A model generated the notes under the pieces. That model ran no database searches. It was not told the DNA's origin and was given only the letters and a program-made list of their open reading frames with translations. Of a DNA stretch of 64,000 nt, positions 32,157 through 41,878 are shown one piece after another (the stretch's first letter is position 1; each line of letters begins with the position of its first letter). The position numbers and the translations under genes were made by a program. Origin of the DNA: Bacillus fungorum (GTDB lineage Bacteria > Bacillota > Bacilli > Bacillales > Bacillaceae_G); NCBI RefSeq assembly GCF_002746455.1, contig NZ_NWUW01000021.1:25918-89917 (forward strand), read 5' to 3'.

Positions 32157-33038
32157 ATGGGAAGCTTATATAATCTAATGAAACCATATAGTGAATTTCG
32201 AAGTAAAGAAGAGTTTAATACATATCAAAAACAAGTGTTGAAGTGCTACCGATTTCAATTAAATAAAACGGATACTACCATTATTCATTTTTTAGGAAAG
32301 TATGCAGTGAATGAGAAACAGAAAACAGTGGGGGTTGCTTGTCCGTTAATGGAGACGATTGCGACGAATGTTGGAAAGAGCATTCGTACAGTACGCCGCT
32401 CCATTGCAAAGTTAGAGGAACTAGGAATTATAAAACGTGTTGCGACAAAAGAAAGACATAAGCGCGGGGGATATAGTGCGAACTTATATGTTTTTCTTAT
32501 ATCGGCAATTGACCGCATGGATGACCGTATGAAAATGTCCGCATGTAAAAGTGCGGATTGTACAGCTGGCTGTAGCGGAAAAGAGCAAAAACGTGAGGAG
32601 GAAACAATTCTTTCTAAAAACATTCCACAAATAAAAGAGAATAGAAAAGTAACGTACGAGCTTGATGAGACGTATTGCCGTCACGATATACCGAAGCCTT
32701 TTATATACGCACTGGTGCCGATGACGAGTAATCCGAAGAAGATTAATATATTTTGGAGTAAGGTGGAACTTGCATATAAAAAGAGCGGATTATTAGAACA
32801 AGGTGTTTTACTGGAGCAAATATTAGCTGATGAAGAAGTGTATGGAAATTTCATTTGGCGAGTGAAGAGTGTTGTGAGAGCGTATAAATACGGGGAAATC
32901 CGTAAAAATGTTAAGGCGCTTTTATATAGTACAGTGCGAGATTTATTTTTTGAGGTTGGATTAGAATGGGGAGCAGCACTGAGAAGAAGTAAGGGGATAC
33001 CGCTATTTGATCCATTTAAAAAGGAGCCATGCGTATAA
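32157..33038 (+). CDS. HTH protein of replication-initiator-like type, function unknown
   Basis: The 293-residue protein has a winged HTH near residues 55-105: VACPLMETIATNVGKSIRTV, then RRSIAKLEELGIIKRV, the HTH_36 style found in plasmid and phage replication proteins. A small cysteine cluster follows (CKSADCTAGC, about residues 128-140). The C-terminal half is helical and basic and ends VGLEWGAALRRSKG. No phage or plasmid genes adjoin it, and it is core-like in composition. An AGGTG site precedes the ATG. Domesticated replication or regulatory protein is the most I can say. Confidence 0.65.
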   Translation: MGSLYNLMKPYSEFRSKEEFNTYQKQVLKCYRFQLNKTDTTIIHFLGKYAVNEKQKTVGVACPLMETIATNVGKSIRTVRRSIAKLEELGIIKRVATKERHKRGGYSANLYVFLISAIDRMDDRMKMSACKSADCTAGCSGKEQKREEETILSKNIPQIKENRKVTYELDETYCRHDIPKPFIYALVPMTSNPKKINIFWSKVELAYKKSGLLEQGVLLEQILADEEVYGNFIWRVKSVVRAYKYGEIRKNVKALLYSTVRDLFFEVGLEWGAALRRSKGIPLFDPFKKEPCV

Positions 33039-33055
33039 TACATGACTCCAAATAG

Positions 33056-34303
33056 TTAATCAAACTTTCTTACAACTGGAACACGAATCGCTACAAATAG
33101 TACGAAGACGATAACGGCGATTGCACCGCTTTTCATAACGGTTACGATTGGAATTCCCATTGCAAGTGCGATTGATGTGAATGCATAAGAGAGCGGAATG
33201 AAGCCCATTGATGATAGCATAAGTAAACTCATTACGCGTCCCATCATTTCTTCTTTTACTGTCGATTGAATCATTGCCATAAGCGGAACGATAGCCATTG
33301 CAATTGTAATACCGTAAAACATGCCGGCTAATAATGCTTGCCACAGTACAGTGCTAAAGTTGATGGATAAGAAGAATACACCAGACAGTAGCATCATGAT
33401 AATGCAAAATAGACCGCGTCTACGATTAATATTTTTTAAACCGACAATGACAGCGCCTATTGCCATTCCGCCGCCTACAGATGCTTCTAAGTAACTAAAC
33501 TGAAGCGAATCACCGTGCAGAACATTTTTAACGAAAAGCGGGAAACCGACTTGCATCGGACCGATTAAAAATAAATTTAAAAAGGCGCTACAAATAAGGA
33601 AAGTTGAAAGGAATGGAGATTCCTTTACATATAAGATTCCTTCTTTAATAGAAGTGAACATGCCCTTGTCTGTATTTTGCTGCTCTGGCATCGTAAATTG
33701 TATTTTTTGAACGAGTATGGCTGCGACGATCAGTAATAAAATCGTGATTGAAAAGATCGTTTCATAGTTCGTAAATTTAATAAGAATTCCGCCAAGTACA
33801 GGGCCTAAGATGACCGATGCTTGGTTTGTCATTTGTGTAAGTGAGTTTGCTTGTGTTAAACGGCTTTTTTCTACAAGTTCAGGCAAGATAGATCCGTCAG
33901 CTGACCAGAAAAAAGCATCAGCAAGTCCAAAGAATAAAGCAAATAAAGCAAATGTATATAGTGTTACATCACCTACGATGAACCATGTAAGAATGGTTGC
34001 GACGAGAATAGCACGAATAATATTAGAATAAAACATAATGTTTTTTTTCGGGAATTTATCAGCTACAGCGCCGCCAATAATCATAAAAATAAGCCTTGGA
34101 ACACTAAGAGCTACGAAAACAACACCGAGTGAAGCCTCAAGGTTTAATGTTTTTGCTATGTACCACGTTTGTGAAAAAGTAAAAAAGGCTAAAGCAAAAC
34201 TTGAAAAGAGTGTAGCTGCCCAAAGAAAAAGGAAATTCGTATTTTTTAATAACGGTTTTCCGCTTCCCTCTAAAGCAGATTTATTTTGTTGTAGTTCCTC
34301 CAT
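33056..34303 (-). CDS. MFS family transporter
   Basis: The 415-residue protein has about twelve hydrophobic segments and a proton-antiporter (MFS_3, MefA/LmrP-like) pattern: WYIAKTLNLEASLGVVFVAL, the GxxADKFPKKN cytoplasmic loop after helix 2 (GGAVADKFPKK), and GLADAFFWSADGSILPELV in helix 4-5. The substrate is unknown; drugs are likely for this group. An AGAAAGGAAG site precedes the ATG. It is convergent with the HTH gene with 17 bases between stops and no terminator in between. Confidence 0.88.
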   Translation of the reverse strand: MEELQQNKSALEGSGKPLLKNTNFLFLWAATLFSSFALAFFTFSQTWYIAKTLNLEASLGVVFVALSVPRLIFMIIGGAVADKFPKKNIMFYSNIIRAILVATILTWFIVGDVTLYTFALFALFFGLADAFFWSADGSILPELVEKSRLTQANSLTQMTNQASVILGPVLGGILIKFTNYETIFSITILLLIVAAILVQKIQFTMPEQQNTDKGMFTSIKEGILYVKESPFLSTFLICSAFLNLFLIGPMQVGFPLFVKNVLHGDSLQFSYLEASVGGGMAIGAVIVGLKNINRRRGLFCIIMMLLSGVFFLSINFSTVLWQALLAGMFYGITIAMAIVPLMAMIQSTVKEEMMGRVMSLLMLSSMGFIPLSYAFTSIALAMGIPIVTVMKSGAIAVIVFVLFVAIRVPVVRKFD

Positions 34304-34434
34304 ATTGCTTCCTTTCTATGTGACAAATTTAAACTGAAAAACCTGTTAACAATCGTTTTATACAGTTTCTAATATTTCTATACTGTACTTTTTCATTGTA
34401 GACAATTATGTTGGATTTGCACAGTGGCTATTTA

Positions 34435-34478
34435 ACGACAAAAGAGAAGATACCAAATGGTATCTTCTCTTTTGTCGT
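34435..34478 (-). terminator. Strong hairpin after the GyrI-like gene
   Basis: A 21-bp perfect stem (34435-34455 with 34458-34478), with a 2-base loop if fully paired. It lies directly past the stop of the minus-strand gene. Confidence 0.75.
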
Positions 34479-34955
34479 TTAGGCTAATGCAATATAAATA
34501 TCCAATTGTACGTTGGTTGGATCTAACGCTCTTTCATCATAAAGCTCAAAGTCTGTTGTAAAAGCACGTTTGTTTTCCTTAGACCATTTCCAAATATATT
34601 CCCAAGCTTCGCAAACGACTTCAGCAACTGGTCCTTTTCTCGTTGTAAATACCGCATATGTAGCGGCAGGTATTGTTAAAGTTGTCATATTTTCAGGCAC
34701 GTCTTCTAATGAAGAAACGGGCATACCGATCGTAAATTGATATGTACCAGTTTCATCTGATTCGTAATTTGAGTAGAAAGCGAATGTTTCTTTCGTTTGT
34801 TGATTTGGGATGTGCTGCATCATTTGTTCTTGGAAGTATTGGTTCCAAAGCTCTGGAATTTTTCCTTCAGTAGATGCCTCTATTTTATTTGTCGTCGTAA
34901 TCGAAACGCCGATTGCTTGGAAAGCTTCTTTTTTTACAATAATAGGTTCTTTCAT
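34479..34955 (-). CDS. GyrI-like effector-binding domain protein
   Basis: The 158-residue stand-alone protein has the SHS2-type small-molecule binding domain of AraC/MerR regulators. Typical features are EAFQAIGVSITTTNK at the start, the IPAATYAVFTTRKGP strand, an EAWEYIWKWSKEN helix and the FELYDERALDP segment near the end. There is no DNA-binding domain. Such single-domain proteins bind drugs or act as gyrase-inhibitor-like proteins. An AGGGGGAT site precedes the ATG. It lies between the MFS transporter and yumC, all on the same strand but separated by terminators. Confidence 0.85.
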   Translation of the reverse strand: MKEPIIVKKEAFQAIGVSITTTNKIEASTEGKIPELWNQYFQEQMMQHIPNQQTKETFAFYSNYESDETGTYQFTIGMPVSSLEDVPENMTTLTIPAATYAVFTTRKGPVAEVVCEAWEYIWKWSKENKRAFTTDFELYDERALDPTNVQLDIYIALA

Positions 34956-35036
34956 TTTAAATATCCCCCTTATTAAGTAGAACGTTTGTTCTTGTTAATT
35001 GTAACATATTTTGGAAGGGAGCGGTAGCGTAATAAA

Positions 35037-35070
35037 AAAAAGAACTCCTTCACGTAAAAGGAGTTCTTTT
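35037..35070 (-). terminator. Terminator of yumC
   Basis: A 13-14 bp stem (AAAAGAACTCCTT with AAGGAGTTCTTTT) with an A7 flank on the left giving a T-run on the minus strand. Confidence 0.87.
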
Positions 35071-35080
35071 CATTTCTATA

Positions 35081-36070
35081 TTAAAACATACTTGAGCTGT
35101 GCATCGGTTGAAGTTTTGCGTTTGGATCGAAGTAAGCTTTCGCATTGTTTACCGCCGTTGGTGCTTCGCCAAATCCGCAAGCGATAAGTTTCACTTTTCC
35201 TTCATATGTACAAATGTCACCAGCAGCGTAAATGCCAGGAATATTTGTTTCCATTTTCGAGTTCACGAGAATGCTGTTTTTTTGTATATCTAAGCCCCAG
35301 TTTTTAATTGGACCAAGGGAAGAAACGAAGCCGTAGTTTACGATTACATCATCAACATCGATAATAATTTTTTCCTCCGTTTTTACATGCTGAAGAACGA
35401 CTTGTTCAATTTTGTCATCACCAATGAGTTCTACTGGAACGTATGGTGTGCTTACTTCTGCACGAGAATTCATTAAGCTTTCTACGCTATGTTCATGCGC
35501 ACGGAATTTATCACGGCGATGAACGATTGTAACTTTGTCAGCAATCGGCTCTAACATCATTGTCCAATCAACCGCTGAGTCGCCGCCGCCAAATACTACG
35601 ACGCGCTTACCAGCAAATTTATTCATATCATCAACGAAATAATGTAAGTTTTTCTTTTCGTACTTTGCTGTCCCTTCTAATTCTAAGCGGCGTGGTTGGA
35701 AAGCACCATTGCCAGCAGTAATAATAACTGACTTAGAATAGTGAGTTTGCTTATTCGTAACAAGTTTAAATATACCGTCAGCTTGTTTCTCAAGCGTATC
35801 AACAGCTTCTTCTAAACAAACGGTTGGATCAAATTTCTTCATTTGCTCTTTTAAGTTATCAACTAATTCTTGTGCGCGCACTTTCGGGAATCCAGCTACA
35901 TCATAAATGTATTTTTCAGGGTAGAGTGCGGATAATTGTCCTCCAAGCTGAGGTAAGCTTTCAATGATTTTTACACTTGCTTGTCTCATACCGCCATAAA
36001 ATGCTGTGAATAGTCCTGTTGGACCACCACCAATAATTGTTATGTCGTAAACTTTTTGATTTTCTGCCAC
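35081..36070 (-). CDS. yumC: Ferredoxin/flavodoxin--NADP+ reductase, type 2 (YumC)
   Basis: The flavoenzyme of about 329 residues resembles thioredoxin reductase but lacks its CxxC. FAD motif [14 protein letters not shown] is N-terminal, the NADP motif [12 protein letters not shown] central with [10 protein letters not shown], and the second FAD motif [15 protein letters not shown]-terminal. It reduces ferredoxin or flavodoxin with NADPH and is essential in B. subtilis. The AGGGGGA site is 7 bases from the GTG at 36070 but only 1 from the ATG at 36076, so the GTG is preferred; databases may use the ATG. Divergent from yumB. Confidence 0.94.
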   Translation of the reverse strand: MAENQKVYDITIIGGGPTGLFTAFYGGMRQASVKIIESLPQLGGQLSALYPEKYIYDVAGFPKVRAQELVDNLKEQMKKFDPTVCLEEAVDTLEKQADGIFKLVTNKQTHYSKSVIITAGNGAFQPRRLELEGTAKYEKKNLHYFVDDMNKFAGKRVVVFGGGDSAVDWTMMLEPIADKVTIVHRRDKFRAHEHSVESLMNSRAEVSTPYVPVELIGDDKIEQVVLQHVKTEEKIIIDVDDVIVNYGFVSSLGPIKNWGLDIQKNSILVNSKMETNIPGIYAAGDICTYEGKVKLIACGFGEAPTAVNNAKAYFDPNAKLQPMHSSSMF

Positions 36071-36414
36071 TTTCATTCCCCCTATAGATGGAATTTTGAT
36101 ATTGATTTCATATATTGTTCATATGTACACGAAAATCCTGCAAATGATGATACTTTCAAATAAATGATAGCATATTTGAGTTCATAATACTTCTGGAAAC
36201 GACTGAATTGTGTGTAAGTTTTCGCATAGGTGCTTTTTCACTTGTATAAAATATGGTGAAAGGAAAATACATGAAAAAAAGGTTGAAAAACCCTTGAAAA
36301 CGCTATGTTATTTTAAAATATTGATAATTCTCCAGGCTCTTGAATTCTGGAATAAAACCGAATAATATAGGGAAGTATTATGTTAAATTTCTATGACAAA
36401 ATTCGTACGATTTT
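36071..36414. other. Divergent intergenic region between yumC and yumB
   Basis: No gene was seen, apart from an 8-codon ATG frame at 36270 with a GAAAGG site (MKKRLKNP) that might be a leader peptide. The yumC promoter should lie at the left part; none fits well enough to call. Confidence 0.35.
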
Positions 36415-36442
36415 TTGACTGCGTTTTGTTATGATATAGAAT
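36415..36442 (+). promoter_or_regulatory. SigA-type promoter of yumB
   Basis: TTGACT at 36415-36420 and TAGAAT at 36437-36442 with a 16-base spacer. The -10 overlaps a dyad described separately. Confidence 0.65.
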
Positions 36443-36460
36443 GTGATAAATTCCACATTC
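36439..36460 (+). promoter_or_regulatory. Rex-like operator overlapping the yumB promoter
   Basis: GAATGTG and CACATTC flank an 8-base centre (ATAAATTC), giving TGTG-N8-CACA, the same geometry as the Rex consensus TTGTGAA-N4-TTCACAA. It overlaps the -10 and start point, where a repressor would block transcription. Control of an NADH dehydrogenase gene by the NADH-sensing repressor Rex is known in B. subtilis (ndh). Confidence 0.55.
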
Positions 36461-36532
36461 TTGACAAATAGAGTTTTTAGTACTTGGTATTATTTTTCAT
36501 TACTATTATATAAAGAAAAGGGTTGTGATTTG

Positions 36533-37741
36533 GTGAAGACTCCAAAAATCGTAGTTTTAGGTGCAGGTTATGGCGGGATGATTACGACTGTTCGTCTGCA
36601 AAAAGCATTAGCTGTAAATGAAGCTGAAATTACGTTAGTAAACAACAACAGCTATCACTACCAAGCGACTTGGTTACACGAGAGCGCAGCTGGTACATTA
36701 CAAGATGAAAAAATCTGTCTAGATATTCAAGACGTTATTGATACAAATAAAGTGAACTTTGTACAAGATACAGTAGTAGAAATTAAAGCTGCTGAAAAAC
36801 GTATTATCTTAAAAGACGGCGAGTTAGAGTATGACTACTTAGTAATCGGTCTTGGTTTCGAATCAGAAACATTCGGAATTACAGGATTAAAAGAGCACGC
36901 ATTCTCAATCGCTAACATTAATGCAACTCGTCAAATTCGTGAGCATATGGAAGCTAGTTTCGCTAAATATGCAGATGAAAAGCGCGATGAATTAGTAACA
37001 ATCGTTGTTGGTGGTGCTGGATTTACTGGTATCGAGTACGTAGGTGAGCTTGCAAACCGTGTTCCTGAACTTTGCAAACAGTACAATGTACCACGTGAAA
37101 AAGCACGTATCATCTGTGTAGAAGCTGCTCCAACAGCACTTCCAGGTTTCGATCCTGCATTAGTAGAATACGCTGTGAAACAACTTGAGAAAAAAGGCGT
37201 AGAATTCCGTATCGGTACAGCAATTAAAGAAGCAACTGAAGAAGGTATTATCGTTGCAAATGGCGATGATACTGAATTAATTAAGTCTGAAACAGTGGTT
37301 TGGGCTGCAGGTGTTCGTGGTAACGGTATTGTGGAAGAGTCTGGCTTTGAAGCAATGCGCGGACGTGTAAAAGTTGATGAGTACATGCACGCTCCAGGAT
37401 ACGAAGATGTATTCATGGTTGGTGACGCAGCGTTAATCATTAACGAAGAAATTAACCGTCCATACCCACCAACAGCACAAATCGCAATTCAACAAGGTTA
37501 CAACATTGCACACAACTTAACTGTGTTAGTTCGTGGCAAAGGCGAAATGAAAAAATTCGCATTCGATAATAAAGGATCTGTATGTTCTTTAGGTCATGAC
37601 GATGCAATGGGCGTTGTTATGGGCAAAAAGTTAACAGGTTGGAAAGCTTCCTTCATGAAGAAGGTTATCGATAACCGTTACCTATTCTTATTAGGTGGAC
37701 CTTTATTAGTTCTTAAAAAAGGTAAATTAAAGTTCTTTTAA
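36533..37741 (+). CDS. yumB: Type II NADH dehydrogenase (YumB/Ndh)
   Basis: The 402-residue non-proton-pumping NADH:quinone oxidoreductase has FAD motif [14 protein letters not shown] motif [16 protein letters not shown], and quinone-side FAD motif [10 protein letters not shown], with [12 protein letters not shown] following. The amphipathic C-terminal end ([27 protein letters not shown]) would hold it on the membrane. The start is GTG at 36533 or the adjacent TTG at 36530, after an AAAAGGG site at a long distance. It is a paralogue of yutJ in this window and much closer to respiratory Ndh. A Rex-like site overlaps its promoter. Confidence 0.93.
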   Translation: MKTPKIVVLGAGYGGMITTVRLQKALAVNEAEITLVNNNSYHYQATWLHESAAGTLQDEKICLDIQDVIDTNKVNFVQDTVVEIKAAEKRIILKDGELEYDYLVIGLGFESETFGITGLKEHAFSIANINATRQIREHMEASFAKYADEKRDELVTIVVGGAGFTGIEYVGELANRVPELCKQYNVPREKARIICVEAAPTALPGFDPALVEYAVKQLEKKGVEFRIGTAIKEATEEGIIVANGDDTELIKSETVVWAAGVRGNGIVEESGFEAMRGRVKVDEYMHAPGYEDVFMVGDAALIINEEINRPYPPTAQIAIQQGYNIAHNLTVLVRGKGEMKKFAFDNKGSVCSLGHDDAMGVVMGKKLTGWKASFMKKVIDNRYLFLLGGPLLVLKKGKLKFF

Positions 37742-37753
37742 TATATAGTAGAG

Positions 37754-37789
37754 AAAGCAGAAACGGCTAAGAGCTGTTTCTGCTTTTTT
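37754..37789 (+). terminator. Terminator after yumB
   Basis: A 13-bp stem (AGCAGAAACGGCT with AGCTGTTTCTGCT) followed by T6. Confidence 0.87.
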
Positions 37790-37863
37790 CATTTTAAAAA
37801 TATAGTATAATATATAAAAAGAAAGAATATTCTGTCCGTTCTAGTAGAGGAGGGTATTACATC

Positions 37864-38370
37864 ATGGAGAAGCGAGGGAAAGTATGGTTAGCTGTTAGTG
37901 GCCTAGTAGCTACAAAAGATGGCAGGTGGCTGTTCGTTAAGAAGAAATACAGTGGATTAAAGGGGAAATGGTCTTTGCCAGCTGGTTTTGTAGATGAAGG
38001 TGAGACGGTTGATGAAGCTGTGAAACGTGAAGTGTTAGAAGAGACAGGTATTGTCGCTCATGTGAAGGGGATCATTGGTGTTCGATCGGGCGTAATTCGC
38101 AATGAGATTAGTGATAATATGATTATTTTCCTTTTGGAACCTGAAGGGGAAAACATTATTGTACAGGAGAAGGAATTGTCTGAAGTAGCGTTCCTACATC
38201 CAGATACGATTGTGGACGATCCAAATACGTCTGTGCTTATTACATATTTGTTAGAAAGAAAATCAGAATTATATCTTGAAATGGACAAAACATTAAATCC
38301 AGGAGAGCAATTTGGTTATACGGCCTATCATGTATTTACGGCGCATACGAAGGAGGGGGAGAAAGAGTGA
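37864..38370 (+). CDS. NUDIX hydrolase
   Basis: The 168-residue protein has a complete NUDIX box, GFVDEGETVDEAVKREVLEE followed by TG, matching G-x5-E-x7-R-E-U-x-E-E-x-G-U. The N-terminal KWSLPAGFVDEGE context is that of nucleotide-sugar/ADP-ribose or RNA-cap type pyrophosphatases. The substrate is not deducible. An AGGAGGG site precedes the ATG. Its last codon overlaps the GTG start of yuiB (GTGA), so the two are translationally coupled. Confidence 0.92.
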   Translation: MEKRGKVWLAVSGLVATKDGRWLFVKKKYSGLKGKWSLPAGFVDEGETVDEAVKREVLEETGIVAHVKGIIGVRSGVIRNEISDNMIIFLLEPEGENIIVQEKELSEVAFLHPDTIVDDPNTSVLITYLLERKSELYLEMDKTLNPGEQFGYTAYHVFTAHTKEGEKE

Positions 38371-38684
38371 GTATACCGGTACTACTTATTTCAATGATGT
38401 TATTTTTTATTTTGTTTTTTGGAATTGGATTTTTACTCAACATGATATTGCGAGCTACGTGGGTAATGGTTATAGTGTATCCGATTGTTTGTATACTTAT
38501 TATTAATAAGGCGAGTGTGTGGGATTATTTTTCAAAGCCAAAAGAAACATTTTCTTCATTTGGGACAAGTGTATCGCATTTAGGACAAGCAGATGTGTTT
38601 ATTTTATCTACTGGATTGGTAGGTGCTGCTTTAGCAGGAATCGTAATTAAGAAACTTCGGAAAAGCGGATATCAAATGTTTTAA
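38367..38684 (+). CDS. yuiB: YuiB family membrane protein
   Basis: The 105-residue protein has an N-terminal pair of hydrophobic helices (about residues 3-26 and 28-47), a polar loop and a third helix (about 76-95) ending in KKLRKSGYQMF. This matches YuiB of the yum/yui cluster; no function is known. The GTG start overlaps the stop of the NUDIX gene and is preceded by GGAGGGGGAG within that gene. A terminator follows. Confidence 0.82.
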   Translation: MSIPVLLISMMLFFILFFGIGFLLNMILRATWVMVIVYPIVCILIINKASVWDYFSKPKETFSSFGTSVSHLGQADVFILSTGLVGAALAGIVIKKLRKSGYQMF

Positions 38685-38713
38685 TCTCCAATTCACTTGG
38701 AGATCATTTTTTT
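38684..38713 (+). terminator. Terminator after yuiB
   Basis: ATCTCCAA paired with TTGGAGAT around a short loop, then a T-rich tail. Confidence 0.8.
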
Positions 38714-38770
38714 GCATATTCCTTCATCGTATAGGGAATGATTAACGATGAAGGAGTGTGGAATATAAAA

Positions 38771-39397
38771 ATGTTAAAACGATATTGTATTCGCATTATG
38801 ATGACTTGTTTACTTGTATCCGCATTATGCGTAACATGGAATGCTTTCACAGGAGTTTCTTTATTAGAGATTGTAAAGAAATATGAGGGAACGAGTGCAA
38901 AAGAAGTACATGCAGCAGAAGTTAAGAGAAATGTTGCTCCGAGTAAAGAAGTGATAAATGCTTTAGAGCAGGCAAACGACTGGTCTAAATATCGTTCAAT
39001 TGAAATGACGGCAACAGGGTATACGTCGGGAATTGAGTCAACTGGTAAGAGGCCGGGACATCCGGAGTATGGTATTACATATTCAGGTGTAAAGGCGAAA
39101 AGGGATTTATATTCCACAATCGCAGCCGACTTACGCGTATTCCCAATTGGAACAATTTTATTCGTACCAGGTTATGGGTATGGTGTAGTAGCTGATAAGG
39201 GCGGTGCAATAAAAGGAAACCGTCTTGATTTGTACTATGATACGGTGAAAGATGTTTATAGCCAATGGGGTAAGAAAAAAGTAAATGTGTATGTAGTTAA
39301 GCTAGGAAACGGTAAGTTTTCAGAAGAAGAATTAACGATGTTAAATCAAGATGAAACGATGCAAGTGTTTCGTGGTCAATATTTGAAACAAAGATAG
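38771..39397 (+). CDS. yuiC: 3D domain protein YuiC
   Basis: The 208-residue protein has a signal/anchor helix (about residues 8-28) and a C-terminal 3D domain, a double-psi beta-barrel with three conserved aspartates: MTATGYTSG, then [20 protein letters not shown] with [16 protein letters not shown]. Related MltA/3D domains are peptidoglycan lytic enzymes, and B. subtilis YuiC is a muralytic transglycosylase-type enzyme linked to growth restart. An AAGGAG site lies about 13 bases upstream of the ATG; a GTG at 38756 sits inside that site and is rejected. Exported enzyme acting on the wall. Confidence 0.88.
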   Translation: MLKRYCIRIMMTCLLVSALCVTWNAFTGVSLLEIVKKYEGTSAKEVHAAEVKRNVAPSKEVINALEQANDWSKYRSIEMTATGYTSGIESTGKRPGHPEYGITYSGVKAKRDLYSTIAADLRVFPIGTILFVPGYGYGVVADKGGAIKGNRLDLYYDTVKDVYSQWGKKKVNVYVVKLGNGKFSEEELTMLNQDETMQVFRGQYLKQR

Positions 39398-39427
39398 TCT
39401 AGTGGTAATTACGCTAGACTTTTTTTA
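39396..39427 (+). terminator. Terminator after yuiC
   Basis: AGTCTAG paired with CTAGACT, with an 11-base loop and T7. Confidence 0.75.
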
Positions 39428-39540
39428 TTTTATAAATAGGAAGGCGATTATGTATGTAATAACAGAAGTTAGAATTGTCGCATTTTATCGAAAATAAAGT
39501 TATAATAAAGGTAGAGCAGAGAAATTTAGGGGGTCTGAAC

Positions 39541-41025
39541 ATGTTTCAAGTACAAAAAGAATTAGCAAGCCATGAAGCGGTGATTGTTGCCTTATTTGAA
39601 GAAGAGAAAACGAGTAGTTTTGTACAAGAACTGGACAAAGCGTTTGAAGGACAATTACAAGTTTTATTAGAAGAGAAAGAACTTTCTACGAAGAAGAAAG
39701 CTATTTCAAAAGTACATAGTTTAGGAAAAACAAATGTGAAACGTTATTATTTCGTTGGTTTAGGTAAGAAAGAATCTTATACGACAGAAACATTGCGTCC
39801 GGCTCTTGGTAAGGCATTTAAAACACTGCAAGCAGCAAAAGTACAAGATGCAGCAATCTTACTTGATTCTTTCGTAACAGAGAAATTAGACGCGATTGAT
39901 GTCGCTCATATTGCAGCAGAGGTACAAGGCCTTGGTACATATGAGTTACAAACGTATAAATCAGATAAAAAAGATCGTGTAGAGTTAGAGAGGTTCACGG
40001 CTATTACAGCGGAAGATGCACAAGAAATTGAAGCCGCATTAACAGTTGGCTACGTACATGGACGTGCAACAAATTCAGCTCGTACACTTGTAAATATGCC
40101 GCCAAACGTATTAACAGCGACAAAGCTTGCTGAGTATGCTGTTGAGTTAGCGGAGAAGTATGATATGGATTATAAAGTTCTTGAGAAAGAAGAGATGGAA
40201 GAGCTTGGTATGGGTGCGTTACTTGCAGTAAACCAAGGTAGTGTAGAGCCACCAAAAATGATCGCTCTTATTTATAAAGGAAAAGAAGAGTGGACAGATG
40301 TTATTGGATTCGTTGGAAAAGGAATCACATACGATACAGGCGGTTATTCTTTAAAACCACGTGAAGGCATGGTCGGTATGAAAGGCGATATGGGCGGTGC
40401 TGCTGCTGTGTTAGGTGCGATGGAAATTATCGGTGAACTTCGCCCAGAGCAAAATGTGATCGCTGTTATTCCATCAACGGATAACGTGGTAAGTGGTACA
40501 GCATTTAAGCCAGACGATGTAATCACATCTATGAGCGGAAAAACAATTGAAGTATTAAATACAGATGCAGAAGGTCGCCTAGCGTTAGCTGACGGTATTA
40601 CGTATGCGAAAAAACTAGGTGCAAACTACCTTATTGATGTTGCGACATTAACAGGCGGTGTAATTGTTGCACTTGGAAATCATACGACAGGCGCAATGAC
40701 AAACAATGAAGAGTTGTTTGAGCAAGTGCTAGAGGCATCTATGGAAACAGATGAATCTATTTGGCAATTACCGATTTTTGATCGTGATAAAGAACGCGTT
40801 CGAAACAGTAAGTTTGCTGATTTAAATAACTCACCAGGCCGCGAAGGACATGCGGTTATGGCAGGTACATTCCTAGGTGAATTCGCTGAAGATACACCTT
40901 GGGTACACTTAGATATCGCTGGAACATCTGAATCATCAGGAGCACATGATTTAGGACCAGCTGGAGCAACAGGTGCAATGGTACGTACACTTGCAACACT
41001 TGTTGAACGTTTTGGAGAAGAATAA
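39541..41025 (+). CDS. pepA: Leucyl aminopeptidase PepA (M17 family)
   Basis: The 494-residue cytoplasmic exopeptidase removes N-terminal residues. The M17 signature NTDAEGRL is intact, preceded by the metal-binding [10 protein letters not shown] and [14 protein letters not shown], and [10 protein letters not shown] follows. The N-terminal macro-like domain covers about residues 1-160. The start at 39541 follows AGGGGGTCTGAAC; the frame is open further upstream without a site. It corresponds to yuiE in B. subtilis. A strong terminator follows. Confidence 0.95.
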   Translation: MFQVQKELASHEAVIVALFEEEKTSSFVQELDKAFEGQLQVLLEEKELSTKKKAISKVHSLGKTNVKRYYFVGLGKKESYTTETLRPALGKAFKTLQAAKVQDAAILLDSFVTEKLDAIDVAHIAAEVQGLGTYELQTYKSDKKDRVELERFTAITAEDAQEIEAALTVGYVHGRATNSARTLVNMPPNVLTATKLAEYAVELAEKYDMDYKVLEKEEMEELGMGALLAVNQGSVEPPKMIALIYKGKEEWTDVIGFVGKGITYDTGGYSLKPREGMVGMKGDMGGAAAVLGAMEIIGELRPEQNVIAVIPSTDNVVSGTAFKPDDVITSMSGKTIEVLNTDAEGRLALADGITYAKKLGANYLIDVATLTGGVIVALGNHTTGAMTNNEELFEQVLEASMETDESIWQLPIFDRDKERVRNSKFADLNNSPGREGHAVMAGTFLGEFAEDTPWVHLDIAGTSESSGAHDLGPAGATGAMVRTLATLVERFGEE

Positions 41026-41034
41026 GATAATAAG

Positions 41035-41068
41035 AGAAGGCTGTTCCAACATTTTGGAACAGCCTTTT
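41035..41068 (+). terminator. Terminator after pepA
   Basis: A 12-bp perfect stem (AAGGCTGTTCCA with its complement) and T6 tail. Confidence 0.88.
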
Positions 41069-41129
41069 TTATTGGTATGACTATGGTTGTCTTATCCCAC
41101 ATGAACTGCCCGTAAACGATAGTTTCACT

Positions 41130-41735
41130 TTATAAAGAAATCGTATACAAAGTCCCGTTTAAAGCAAATGAAGTGCGACCCGTTTCTTCAGAGACAACTA
41201 AAATAAGTGCATCGCTTTTTTCTGATAAGCCAATTGCGGCTCTGTGACGTGTTCCTAGCTCAGGATCAACTTCTGTGCTTCTTGTTAATGGAAGAATGTT
41301 AGCGGCTGAGACAATATGATTATTTTTAACGAGAACGGCTCCATCATGAAGAGGGTTACCTGGATAGAAAATGGATTCAAGTAACGGTGAGGTTAGATGA
41401 GCGTTTAATGTTGTTCCAGTTTGAATGAGAGATTCAAGCGTCTCATTTCGTTGCACAACAATAAGAGCCCCGTGTTTTCGGGCGCTTAAATGTTGGACAG
41501 TTGCTGTAATAGAATGTGAGCTTTCCGTATAAGGTGATAAATACGCTTGAATGTAGTATGTAGCTGCCAATGTTTGTACGTTTGCTAACATATGATGAAT
41601 GTCTTCCATTTTGCACAAAATACATTCATCTTCTTTATCGATTGCTTTCCTCATAATTGACAGTTCTTTTTCAGCAATTTCAATCATTTGCTTTGTTTGT
41701 ATTTTCAGCTCTTCTGACAAGCCCCATTCTTGCAT
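41130..41735 (-). CDS. cdaS: Diadenylate cyclase CdaS
   Basis: The enzyme of about 201 residues makes c-di-AMP from two ATP. The DAC-domain motifs DGA (131-133, in PLHDGAVLV) and RHR (163-165, in GTRHRAAIG) are intact. The N-terminal 60 residues are two helices typical of the sporulation-specific CdaS (YojJ), which autoinhibit the enzyme and drive hexamer formation. Two in-frame ATGs compete: 41735 is about 10 bases from AAAGGGA, while 41744 abuts that site, so 41735 is preferred. No membrane helix, unlike CdaA. Expected to act in the forespore. Confidence 0.92.
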   Translation of the reverse strand: MQEWGLSEELKIQTKQMIEIAEKELSIMRKAIDKEDECILCKMEDIHHMLANVQTLAATYYIQAYLSPYTESSHSITATVQHLSARKHGALIVVQRNETLESLIQTGTTLNAHLTSPLLESIFYPGNPLHDGAVLVKNNHIVSAANILPLTRSTEVDPELGTRHRAAIGLSEKSDALILVVSEETGRTSFALNGTLYTISL

Positions 41736-41817
41736 AATCCTCATTCCCTTTAGTGGAGTATTTAACCATAGTGTATACAAATATTCTTAGTAAAATCCTG
41801 TTAGATTATAAAAAATA

Positions 41818-41847
41818 TTGAGATACAGGTTGTTTTTTTCATATAAT
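41818..41847 (+). promoter_or_regulatory. SigA-type promoter of pgcA
   Basis: TTGAGA at 41818-41823 and TATAAT at 41842-41847 with an 18-base spacer, about 30 bases before the pgcA start. Confidence 0.65.
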
Positions 41848-41878
41848 AAAGGTAGGACAAGCGAGAGGAGATAAAAAT

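Noticed and set aside
36270..36296. Eight-codon leader peptide MKKRLKNP between yumC and yumB
   Set aside because: It has a plausible ribosome binding site but lies upstream of the yumB promoter and has no attenuator, so a leader function is not supported.
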